Shown: positions 35,067 through 46,800 of the stretch, piece after piece | Position numbering within the stretch: position 1 is the stretch's first letter | Layout: each line of letters begins with the position of its first letter | DNA from: Antilocapra americana | Taxonomy: Eukaryota > Chordata > Mammalia > Artiodactyla > Antilocapridae | NCBI GenBank assembly: GCA_007570785.1 | Contig: ML662449.1 | Location: 12,091,564 to 12,155,563, forward strand | Direction of reading: 5' to 3' | Length of the DNA: 64,000 nucleotides | The notes under the pieces: generated by a model | Seen by the model: the letters and a program-made list of their open reading frames with translations, nothing else | Databases searched by the model: none | What the model was told of the DNA's origin: nothing | Made by a program: the position numbers and the translations under genes

Positions 35067-36109
35067 GTGAATCATAACACTGTGGAAAATTCTTAAAGAG
35101 ATGGGAATACCAGACCACCTGACCTGCCTCCTGAGAAATCTGTGTACAGATCAAGAAGCAACAGTTAGAACTGGACATGGAACAACAGACTGGTTCCAAA
35201 TCACGAAAGGAGTATGTCAAGGCTGTATATTGTCACCCCACTTATTTAACTTATATGTAGAGTACATTATGAGAAATGCTGGGCTGGATGAAGCATAAGC
35301 TGGAATCAAGATTGCCAGGAGAAATATCAATAACCTCAGATATGCAGATGATACCACCCATATGGCAGAAAGTGAAGAGGAAGTGAAGAGCCTCTTGATG
35401 AAAGTGAAAGAGGAGAGTAAAAAAGCTGGCTTAAAACTCATCATTCAGAAAACTTAGATCATGGCATCCAGTCCCATCACTTCATGGCAAATAGATGCAG
35501 AAATTATTGAAACAGTGAGACTTTTTTGGGGGGCTCCAAAATCATTGCAGATGGTGACTGCAGCCATGAAATTAAAAGATGCTTGCTTCTTGAAAGAAAA
35601 GCTATGATCAACCCAGACAGTATATTAAAAAGTAGAGACATTACTTTACCAACAAAGGTCCATCTAGTCAAAGTTGTGGTTTTCCAGCAGTCATTTATGG
35701 ATGTGAGAGTGGACTATAAAGAAAGCTGAGCGCCGAAGACTTGATGCTTTTGAACTGTGGTGTTGAAGACTCTTGAGAGTCCCTTGGACTGCAAGGAGAT
35801 CCAACCAGTCAATCCTATAGGCTATCAGTCCTGAATATTCATTGGAAGGACTGATGCTGAAGCTGAAACTCCAATACTTTGGCCACCATGTGAAGAAATG
35901 ACTCATTTGCGAAGACCCTGATTCTGAGAAAGATTGAGGGCAGGAGGAGAAGGGGATGACAGAGGATGAGATGGTTGGATGGCATCACCGACCAAAAGGA
36001 CATGAGATTGAATAAGCTCCAGGAGTTGGTGATGGACAGAAAAGCCTGGCATGCTGCATTCCATGATGTCACAAAGAGTTGGACATGACTAAGTAACTGA
36101 ACTGAATTG
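35067..36109 (+). mobile_element. BovB LINE, 5'-truncated, with 10-bp target duplication
   Basis: Flanked by exact direct repeats ATGGCACTGC at 35057-35066 and 36110-36119. The sense strand starts in the reverse transcriptase at the [17 protein letters not shown] region (35092 on), contains the CILSPHLFNLY block and a YADD polymerase motif near 35340, and ends in the GAACTGAATTGA tail. Stops and frameshifts (for example after the GLDEA block near 35297) make it non-functional. Confidence 0.95.
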
Positions 36110-36119
36110 ATGGCACTGC

Positions 36120-36870
36120 ACCTAAGTTCTGGTCAATGGGTTGGAATTAGAAATACTGTCTATACCTTATGGAAAGTGTCCTTAGCAGAAAGGAGTATGA
36201 CCTTCTCTCATGATGGCTGGAATGCAGACCTGGCGGCCCCCCAACAGAATACTTGGACCATAAGAGAGACCATGTGTTGAGAATCGCAGGACAGGATGCA
36301 AAGAGTTTCCATTTCTGATGGGCTTATGAAGCCTCTTTACTAGCCTCAGACTGTTTTCTGATGTTTTACAGGCAAGAGAAATAAACTCCTAATGTTGAAG
36401 CCACCATTTCCCACCAAGTCTGTCATTGAATCTAAGACAGCATTATTTTATATGTCACTAAGAGAAAGAAACTGCTACCAGTTAAACAGCTACCCCATCC
36501 AATTGTATGACACACTCCAATTTCAGAGAACTTCAAATGTGACGAAAGTATGAGTCTTATTATATGCAGTATTTTTGGTTTTTGTTACTCACAGCCAAGC
36601 CTAATCCTGATTCAAGAAACATGAGGGAGCAAAAAGACAAGTTCTAAATAAAGAGCATGACAATCACATAGAGGGAAGAACAAGTCTCTCTATAAAAGAA
36701 TGACTCACAAAAATAGTAGTGACACATGACTAAATTTAGGGAAGTTTCTCCTATAACTTTGTAGTTTGACTTGAATTAACTGGGGGATTAGGTATGCCTA
36801 TTTGGATTTGGCCATCAAGTAAGATGAGACTATAGGGTATGAGTGTGCTGGTTTTAAGATGTGGAAGATG
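36120..36870. other. Unique intergenic DNA
   Basis: No repeat or exon recognised, though 36130-36460 could hide a very old LTR piece. Confidence 0.35.
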
Positions 36871-36871
36871 C

Positions 36872-37083
36872 GAAGTGTGTTAGTCGCTCAGTCGTGTCTG
36901 ATTCTTCGTGACTCCATGAACTATAGCCTACCAGGCTCCTCTGGTAGCTATCTGTGGGATTTCCCAGGCAAGAACACTGGAGTGGGATGCCATTCCCTTC
37001 TCCAGGGGATCTTCCCAATCCAAGGATTGAAGGCAAGTCTCCTGCACTGCAGGCATCCAGATTCTTTACCGTCTGAGCCAAAG
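36872..37083 (-). mobile_element. Bov-tA SINE, antisense
   Basis: GTGTTAGTCGCTCAGTCGTG, GACTCCATGAACTATAGCC, AGGCAAGAACACTGGAGTGG, CTCCAGGGGATCTTCCCAAT and TTCTTTACCGTCTGAGCC in inverted Bov-tA order. Confidence 0.92.
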
Positions 37084-37466
37084 CTTAATCAGTCTCCACT
37101 GTGTGTGACTTGGCTTTTAGGGTCTCTGACTCCTTGGTTTCTTCTCCCCACCTCTGCAGGGTCCTTCTGGCTGACTCTGAGAAGGACAAATGGGCAGCTG
37201 CTCCCAGATGCAGCTGAAGATCAAGACAAACTTGCAGCCAATAAGCTCTCCTGTCGCTGAGATTCGCATGGGGATGAGCAAGGCTTTTCCCACACCAGGC
37301 TTGCTATTTATTGCTTTCCGGTGTAATTCAAGCCTTGATCTGGCGCAAAGCTGAGCTGAAAAGCTGAGAAACAAAAAGCTGAAAAGCTAAGGCTTTTAGT
37401 CCTCAGGACTAGATCCCTGACCTTAACCTATGACAACCAAGTGTTAATGTACCTGTTGTGACTAAA

Positions 37467-38521
37467 CAGCCTTTGTGGATCACAATAAATTGTGGAAAAT
37501 TCTGAAAGAGATGGGAATACCAGACCATCTGACCTGTCTCTTGAGAAACCTGTATGCAGGTCAGGAAGCAACAGTTAGAACTGGACATGGAACAACAGAC
37601 TGGTTCCAAATAAGAAAAGGAGTACGTCAAGGCTGTATACTGTCACCCTGCTTATTTAACTTCTATGCAGAGTACATCATGAGAAACGCTGGGCTGGAAG
37701 AAGCACAAGCTGGAATCAAAATTGCCAGGAGAAATAGCAATAATCTCAGATATACAGACGACACCACCCTTATGGCAGAAAGTGAAGAGGAAGTAAAAAG
37801 CCTCTTGGTGAAAATGAAAGAGGAGAGTGAAAAAGCTGCCTAAGGCTCAACATGAAGAAAACTAAGATCATGGCATCTAGTCCCATCACTTCATGGCAAA
37901 TAGATGGGGAAACAGTGGAAAGAATGGCTGACTTTATTTTTTGGGGCTCCAAAATCACTGTAGATGGTGATTGCAGCCATGAAATCAAAAGACGCTTACT
38001 CCTTGGAAGGAAAGTTATGGCCAACCTGGATAGCATATTGAAAAGCAGAGACATTACTTTGCCAACAAAGGTCCGTCTAGTCAAAGCTATGGTTTTTCCA
38101 GTGGTCATGTATGGATGTGAGAGTTGGACTATAATGAAAGCTGAGCGCCCAAGAATTGATGCTTTTGAACTCTGGTGTTGGAGAAGACTCTTGAGAGTCC
38201 CTTGGACTGCAGGGAGATCCAACCAGTCCATCCTAAAAGAGATCAGTCCTGGGTGTTCATTGGCAGGACTGATGTTGAAGCTGAAACTCCAATACTTTGG
38301 CCACCTGATGCAGTTGACTCATTGGAGAAGACCCTGATGCTGGGAAGGATTGGGGGCAGGAGGAGAAGGGGATGACAGGGGATGAGATAGCTGGATGGCA
38401 TCACCAAATCAATGGACATGGGTTTGGGTAAACTCTGGGAGTTGGTGATGGACAGGGAGGCCTAGCGTGCTGCAGTTCATGGGGTAGCAGAGTCGGACAC
38501 GACTGAGCGACTGAACTGAAC
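37467..38521 (+). mobile_element. BovB LINE, 5'-truncated, with 10-bp target duplication
   Basis: Direct repeats TGTGACTAAA at 37457-37466 and 38522-38531 bound it exactly. An open frame at 37475-37843 keeps reverse transcriptase blocks [19 protein letters not shown] and [18 protein letters not shown]. The polymerase motif reads YTDD instead of YADD (near 37752), so even this stretch has lost a core residue. The rest of the frame (37852-38337) is shifted. The tail is CGACTGAACTGAACTG. Confidence 0.95.
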
Positions 38522-38529
38522 TGTGACTA

Positions 38530-39670
38530 AAACATCAAAGGCCAATGTGACACACAAAAGGGAAATGTGTTTCATTAAAGCAGGGGCACTTTCTTGAGAA
38601 ATGTCTACTTGATCACTTTTAAATTATAGCACAGTCACTTAAGTATTCCTGTTTCCTGTGACTGCTTCTTGAATCTACTGGGACTCCAGGGGCCTTTATA
38701 GACTTTGTGAACTATGCTCTCTTGTTTATTGATGGTTTCCTCATGTGATAGATGTTTTACATTTATTATTTAATACATCAACCCCACAGGTAGGTGGTAT
38801 CATTCCCATTTTTAAAGACAGTGGAACTATGGCTCAGAGAAGTTGATTAACTTTCTCGTGGTATCACAGCTAATGGGCTCTGAACTTAGGCTGATGAAGG
38901 CTATCATTATACTTTAGTTGTAATGGACTGTAGAAGCAGCCCTTCAGCTTCAATTTACTGAAACAAGAAAAGGTCTGCTGAGGAATACTTTTATCCTTCC
39001 ATTCAGAAGGTCCACTGGGCACTGATGACATGTGATTATTCTGAAGGGAAGCTTTCTCTGAAAAAAAAGTTGGGGGAAATGGCAGGAGATGGACTGGATA
39101 AGCATCGTTGCTTCAGGCCTTACTTAAATTACACTCCAGCAACTGTTGCAATGACCCGTGTAATAACCTGGCAACACAGGAATCTCTATCAATGACAGAG
39201 GTACAGAAGAGCTCCAATGGAACATTCCCATAGCCGATGAGGTGGACTACTGTGGGGCTGATTGCCTGCTTCTAATGAAATGGGTCATGTGGCTTTGCTA
39301 AAGCAACATCTAATCTAGTAACAATATTTTAAAAGTGCTTTTAAGAAATTTTCTGCTCACCTTAGTTTCATGTATATATTTTCTTATGAAGAAAAAAAAT
39401 TCCCTATACATCCCTATTTAACTTCACCAATTCTGACAAAGATACATTATAATGAATCGTTGAAATTTCTTGTATGATCTCATGTTCTACATAAAAACAG
39501 CTCAGCTATTTAAAGGGTTGTTTCAAATTCTTATGGGTGAGAATCCAATTCTTCTTGGTTGTAATAAAGTGAAAGCCTTTCCAAATGATTTTCTCTGGAT
39601 TAAAACACATTAATATAAAATAAAATTTAATGTCCAAATTCATTACATTTTCCCTCAGATACCAAAGTAC
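38530..39670. other. Intergenic DNA just downstream of the minus-strand gene
   Basis: An antisense MIR lies at about 38755-38895 (TTACATTTATTATTTAATAC, GGTGGTATCATTCCCATTTT, GGCTCAGAGAAGTTGATTAA). Otherwise AT-rich and unique. Confidence 0.45.
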
Positions 39671-39674
39671 AGAC

Positions 39675-40668
39675 ACCAGGTTAAATTTCTTTTAAATTAT
39701 TTTATTTTTGTGTAAGCTAAAAGGAAATTTACACACTGAAATCTCAAAAGACCTTAGGCATGCACATTAACCTTGTTAGAGGTTCTTCTACATGTCTTTC
39801 TTTTTTCCATAGGAATTTCCCCAAACATTTAAAACCCATAGTTTTTACTGTATATACAGCCTAAACCATAGCAATCTATGATTATGTCATTTTACACTGT
39901 GCAAAATCCTCAAAAAATAGTGGTACAATAGAACAAAAAAATCAGTAACAAGTAAATTTCATTGTAAGACATTCATGTAATTTGGTCCTTCTCCAAACCA
40001 AACTGATTTAAAACAGACACAATCTCTTTAAACCCCTTCAATCCAGTTCTGACAATGATCCATACCCTATAACAAAAGACCAATCAATGCAAGTACCTTG
40101 CAAAAGGTCAAACAGCAATAGGCCAGATTGAAAAGATTAAAAAAGAGCACAAAAATGGTAACAAAAGCCAGACCTGAAACAAACCCACCACACATAAAAT
40201 TAAAAAAATTAAACAGGGACTTGGAGCTTATTTATGATAGCAAAAGTAATTCAATATACAACATGAAAAATTAATGGGACATTCAATGAAATCTGAAAAG
40301 ACTGAAGGGGATTTCATAGACAGTGGAGATTTGAGTTTTTAATTTTCATTTTTTATTTCAAAAGTTGTGTAAGAAGGACACCACCAGTGTATTTCACAAA
40401 GACATAAATGTATACACCCCAGCAACACAAAAAGAATAAATCTTCAAAAATGTTCACCCCGATTATTTACATTTGTTTCTAATATAAATTTATGACTTCA
40501 GTATGTAAATAAATATACATTACTATGTATACCTTTCTAGTGCGGCTTACCAACAAATCAGCTGAACTTTTAATTTTTTTTTTTTTTTAATTAGAGCAGG
40601 TATGCTTTTGATGGTAGGGAAGGGCTGGAGGGAAGGAAAAGCAATTGAAACTGTCCAATTCACATCAG
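39675..40668 (-). other. Probable 3' UTR of the minus-strand gene
   Basis: This AT-rich, repeat-free kilobase directly follows the TAA at 40669-40671. Two AATAAA hexamers occur on the minus strand: one at 40352-40357 (proximal) and one at 39701-39706 (distal). Cleavage 10-25 nt beyond the distal signal would end the mRNA near 39675-39690. The end point is inferred from the signals alone. Confidence 0.45.
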
Positions 40669-40816
40669 TTATCCATCTGCCTTCTCTTGGGAGCTTGTGG
40701 AAGGTGTCAAGGTGGTCGGGAACATCAACACCTTGGCATGCATGAACGTCAGGTCAGGAAGGCTGGCGATCACCTTGATGGCTTCTTCACTCAGGTGCTC
40801 TTCTCTTTTCGGTTTC
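40669..40816 (-). CDS. Terminal coding exon (exon E)
   Basis: Acceptor TTTCATTTGTCAACAG precedes the first base at 40816. The first base completes an AG+G arginine codon split with exon D. It encodes [19 protein letters not shown] and on to SSQEKADG, then TAA at 40669-40671. The GC content of the exon is clearly above the surrounding 3' UTR and intron. Confidence 0.9.
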
Positions 40817-43800
40817 CTGTTGACAAATGAAAAAAGACAAGTGTCTTAAAGTGACTCCAGCTATAGGCCAAGTGGGAGAAAATCCACTCTCAAAGCAGAG
40901 AGCAGCCTGTGGGGACCCGAGTACCTTCTCCTCCGCCAGTCCCTGAACCTCATCGCACCTTGGTGTTGAGTGCTTCCTGCGCCCGAGGTGACATCTCTTC
41001 AGAAAACCACACCGAACTTATGTATGTATGTTCATTACAGGTAGGCATGTCCACGGAGACATTCATATGTACCTGTGTACAGCTCACAACTCTATTTAAG
41101 GTTAGAAGAATCTACCCAGGCGTACTTTTAAAATGCTACTAGGGACTCACCTCCCCAGTGGCCGAGCAGTCAGGACTCAGGGCATCCACTGCAGGGGGCA
41201 CAGGTCTGATCCCTGGCGGGGGAGCTAACACCCTGCATGCTGTGCAGTGCAGCCAAAACAAAGTCTCCAAGCAGAACTGTGAGCTGAAGCCCCAGTAAAG
41301 CTCCGCCTAATTAGATCTCCCCCTCCCCACTGAGAAACCACCAGTTACTTCAACATAAAGTATGTCTGGCACAAGCCCTCATTAAGTAATTTTCACCTCA
41401 GGCTTTCTTCAGCCCCAAAGGGGAATTCCAGGACAGAAAGCCCTCAGCTCAAAAACACCCAGCCTCTGCCCCACTGGGATACAGATGGTTGGTCCAAAGT
41501 CGGCAGCACTAGGGCCAGCTGCTGGGGCCGAGAGTGCAACCAGGCAGGAAGGACTCAGGGAGAGGGGAGTCTGGAAATCTGGTGGGTCCTGCAGATGAAA
41601 TGCCCCTAATAATGTAAGAAGTGAGCAGTGTGGGACCAGGACAGAGAGGAAGCGCTCCCGCTGACCTGGGTCCTTCAGTGTGCTACAGAAAACGCCAGCC
41701 GAGTCTCAGCTGTGGCTCACACTGAGCACAGGACTGTAATTCAACCTTTATTTTTTCTAAGATGTTAAATACACTGAAAGAATAGCTGCAGTCATAATGA
41801 TATTAATTTTAGATCAACGTTCATTTAGAATTGTTGACTCTACAAGGCTCAATTCTCTTTTATGGTACTCTACTAGGCGGGACACAAGTTATTTCTTCCA
41901 CCTAAAATTTTTCTTTGTCCTTAGGATGAGGTGAAGGAAGTCAGGAGATGAAACAAGAAAGGAAAGATAGATGCAGGCCTTTATTTAATACCTGGACTTT
42001 TCTTTTGTAATCACATTTGAGTTCAGGCTGAAATAAAAATACTTTACAGAACTGAAAAAATCAAACATCAGACTTTTAGGACTGAAGTCCTCCAATATGA
42101 AGGTCAGCTTCAGGCATACTGAGATCATCAGCAGATCAGCCTCAGTTCTAGGGTTTCTCAGAAGAATAGAATAACACTCCAAAATTTTTCTGATTAAAAT
42201 CTACATTTTTAATGGCACTTAAATCATGGAAAAACTATGAAGTGGATGGTTGATGGGAAACTGACTATCTGCATTATTCCAAAATAAAACCAGAGAGTCC
42301 GGTGCACTTTTTAGTCTCAGAGTGAACAGCTGGAAGGCTCCATGGGAAAGGGCAGCCCTGATTTCAGCATCACTCACGATGGGGTCAAAAAGACATTGTG
42401 TTCTGATGTGACACAGCACCTATGATGTCTTCCAGCCAAAATGTTTTACCCGAATCCATCAAACCTTTAGATAGAATATCCAGTTGACAGGAAATAAGAG
42501 AAATGGAGAAACATTTGAAAACTACTTGAAGGAACCAAATGGACAAATCCAGAGGTTGGATACGTTCTGTAGGACACATGGACTGACCTTTTCAACCAGC
42601 GAGTGTTGTTACACTGAGAAGCCAACGAAAGGATGGAGGTAGATATACTAGGTTAAAAGTGACCTAGCCCTAATGGTTAAGTACAAAAGTCCTAAACTAG
42701 ATATTGATCTGGAGAAAGCAGAGAGAAAGGACACTATTTAGAATTTGAATACATACAGCCCGAGTGTTAGATGAAATGAAAATTTACTGAAATCGACAGA
42801 TAGAGACCACTGACTACAAGAGTAGGCTCAATTTGTATAGACTATAAAATCTCACTTTTGGTTAAAACAGCAACTATATGTGTATATTTGCAAAAATAAA
42901 GATCTGAAAGAACTGAACTAGGGAGTTATAGTGGCCTGACTGGTAAGAATGTGCTACTTTAATTAAAAACATTTTGTCTGTATTTTCTTTCTATTCTTAC
43001 TGCTTTTGTAAAGATAACAAGTTACTAAAAACAGTAACAAGTAAAATCGCACCTAAATGCACTTCCTTATTTGTGGAGTGCAGTTGGGGTGTGGGGAAGA
43101 AGAGCAAGGAAGCTTTCATCCAAGGAATGGTTGGTAAAGATTATTCTAGAGTTTCTACCAACTGTCTTCTTTCAGAGGCACTACCTGAAGGCTATCTGAA
43201 GTTGAATTTAAAAATAAGAGAAAGTTTACATAGTTCATATTTTGTGCATTTATCTGTAGTCACTAAGGAATTGATGTGCTCTAGTTTTCTTACAATATAA
43301 GAAAGAAGAAAATGCTTGAGAATTTGAAAATAAAATGTTACATCATGGCCTTTTCCCAAGAGGCAAAAGCAATGAACTATTTTTGATTTATACTCTCCCA
43401 ACTTAAGGTTTATCTTTTTGGCCAATGCAATACAATTAAGAGGCTAGAAATAAACCCATACAATTATGGTTAAACTGATTTTCAACAAAAGAGAAATTGG
43501 AAAAGAACAGTCTTTTCAAAAACTATTGCTGGTAGAACTGCATATCCATGTGCAAAAGAATGAAGGTGGATCCCTACGCTACATCATATTCAAAAATTAA
43601 TTCAAAATAGATCAAAAAACTCAATGTTAAGAGTTGAAATTATGAAACACTTAAGAGAAAACTTAGCGAAACTCTTCCTGACCTTGAAGTAGGCAATGGT
43701 TTCTTAGATATGGTATCTAAGACACAAGCAATGAAACACACATATATGTATATATGTATGTATATAAACATATATACAGGGCTTCATCAAATTAAGAAAC

Positions 43801-46800
43801 TTTTGTGTTTCACAGGACACTAACCAAGGAACTGAAAAACAGCCTATGGAATGAGATAAAACATTTGCAAATCATATCTGATAAAGGTCAAGTATACAGA
43901 AGAATTCTTACAACAACAAAAACTTCCTTAAAGAAGAGATACAATTGTTCAAGAAGCACCTGAAAAAAATGCTCAGGCCATCAGGGAAATGTGAATCAAA
44001 ATGACAATGAGATATCACTTCATATCCATTGGGATGGTTATAATCAAAAAGTCAGACAATAACAATGCTTGTGAGAATGTAGAGACATTGGAACTCTCAA
44101 ACATCATTAGTGGGAATGTAAAATGGGGCTACCGCTTTGGAAAACAGTTGGTAGTTCTTCAAAAAAATTAAGCATAGCATAACCATGTAACACTGCAGTT
44201 CCACTCACAAGAAAACTGAAAGCATTTGTCCACGCAAAAACTGTACATGAATGTTCATAACAGCACTACTTATAATAATCAAAAAGTGAACACAACTCAA
44301 ATGTACATTAATTGATTAATGGATAAACAAAACGTGGTTCAGTTCAGTTCAGTTTAGTTGCTCAGTTGTGGCCGGCTCTTCGCGACCCCATGAATCGCAG
44401 CATGCCAGGCCTCCCTGTTCATCACGAACTCCGAGTCCACCCAAACTCACGTCCATCGAGTTGGTTTGATGCCATCCAGCCATCTCATCCTCTGTCGTCT
44501 CCTTCTCCTCCTGCCCTCAATTTTTCCCAGCATCAGGGTCTTTTCAAATGAGTCAGCCCTTCACATCAGGTGGCCAAAGTATTGGAGTTTCAGCTTCAAC
44601 ATCAGTCCTGCCAATGAACACTCAGGACTGATCTCCTTTAGGATGGAATGGCTGGATGTCCTTGCAGTCCAAGGGACTCTCAAGAGTCTTCTCCAACACC
44701 AGAGTTCAAAAGCATCAATTCTTGGGCGCTCAGCTTTCATTATAGTCCAACTCTCACATACATACATGACTACTGGAAAAACCATAGCCTTGACTATACG
44801 GATCTTTGTTGACAAAATAATGTCTCTGCTTTTTAATATGCTGTCTAGGTTGGCCATAACTTTCCTTCCAAGGAGTAAGCGTCTTTTAATTTCATTGCTG
44901 CAATTACCATCTGCAGTGATTTGGGAGCCCAGAAAAATAAAGTCAGCTACTGTTTTCACTGTTTCCCCATCTATCTGCCATGAAGTGATGGGACCAGATG
45001 CCATGATCTTCGTTTTCTGAATGCTGAGTTTTAAGCCAACTTTTTTACTCTTCTCTTTCACTTTCAGCAAGAGGCTCTTTAGTTCTTCTTCACTTTCTGC
45101 CATAAGGTGGTGTCATCTGCATATCTGTGGTTATTGATATTTCTCCTGGCAACCTTGATTCCAGCTTGTGCTTCATCCAGCCCAGCATTTCTCATGATGT
45201 ACTCTGCATATAAGTTAAATAAGCAGAGTGACAATATACAGCCTGACTTACCTCCTTTTCCTATTTGGAACCAGTCTGTTGTTCCATGTCCAGTTCTAAT
45301 TGTTGCTTTCTGACCTGCATACAGGTTTCTCAAGAGGCAGGTCAGGTGGTCTGGTATTCCTATCTCTTTCAGAATTTTCCACAGTTAATTGTGATCCACA
45401 TAGTCAAAGGCTTTGTTACAGTTTTACAGTTATAAAGCAGAAATACATGTTTTTCTGGAACTCTCTTGCTTTTTCAATGATCTATCGGATGTTGGCAATT
45501 TGCTCTCTGGTTCCTCTGCCTTTTCTAAAACCAGCTGGAACATCTGGAAGTTCACGGTTCATTTACTGCTGAAGCCTGGCTTGGAGAATTTTAAGCATTA
45601 CTTTACTAGCGTGTGAGATGAGTGCAATTGTGCGGTGGTTTGAGCATTCTTTGGCATTGCCTTTCTTTGGGATTGGAATGAAACTGCCCTCTTCCAGTCC
45701 TGTGGCCACTGCTGAGTTTTCCATATTTGCTGGCATACTGAGTGCAGCACTTTCACAGTGTTATCTTTCAGGATTTGAAATAGCTCAACTGGAATTCCAT
45801 CACCTCCACTAGCTTTGTTCATAGTGATGCTTCCTAAGGCCCACTTGACTTCACATTCCAGGATGTCTGGCTCTAGGTGAGTGATCACACCATCGTGATT
45901 ATCTGGGTCATGAAGATCTTTTTTGTACAATTCTTCTGTGTATTTTTGTCACCTCTTCTTAATATCTTCTGCTTCTGTTAGGTTCCTAACATTTCTGACC
46001 TTTTATTGAGCCCATCTTTGCATGAAATGTTCCCTTGTACAGCCATACAATGGAATACTAGGCAGCCATAAAAAGGAATGGAAAGTGCCAAAACATCCAA
46101 CAATATCGCTATCTTGAAAATATTATGCTAAGTGAAACAAAGGGCTATATAATGTAAAGGGCTATATAAGTCAGACACAAAGGGCTATATAATCTATTAT
46201 TCCATTAGTATGAAATAACTAGAATACGAAAATCCATAGACACAGAAGACAGATTAATGCTGCTAGAACTAGAAAAGTAGAATATAGGGAGCAAACACTG
46301 ATGGGAATGGGGTTCCTTTTAGGGATGATACAAATGTTCTGGAATTAGATGGTGGTAATGGTTGCAGTGACAGGCTTTATTTTCTGGGCTCCAAAATCAC
46401 TGCAGATGGTGACTGCAGCCATGAAATTAAAAGACACTTGGGCTTTGGAAGAAAAGCTATGACAAACCTAGACAACGTATTAAAAACCAGAGATATTAAA
46501 GGAAAAAAATATATTAAAAAATAAAATAAAATCCAGAGATATTACTTTGCTGACCATTCGTCTAGTCAAAGCTATGGAGTTTTCCAGGAGTCATGTATGG
46601 ATGTGAGAGTTGGACCATAAAGAAGGTTGAGCACTGAAGAATTGATGCTTTTGAGCTGCAGCATTGGAGAAGACTCTTAAGAGTCCCTTGGACTACATAC
46701 AAGTATATGAAACCAGTCAATCCTAAAGGAAATCAATCCTGAATATTCACTGGAGGGACTGATGCTGAGGCTGAAGCTCCTATACTTTGGCCACCTAATG

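Noticed and set aside
37852..38337. 161-codon plus-strand frame that could look like a gene
   Set aside because: It is the end of a BovB reverse transcriptase in a 5'-truncated, frameshifted copy bounded by target duplications, not a host gene.
44466..45103. Long frames on both strands (184 and 180 codons)
   Set aside because: The minus frame is dead BovB reverse transcriptase and the plus frame is its shadow.
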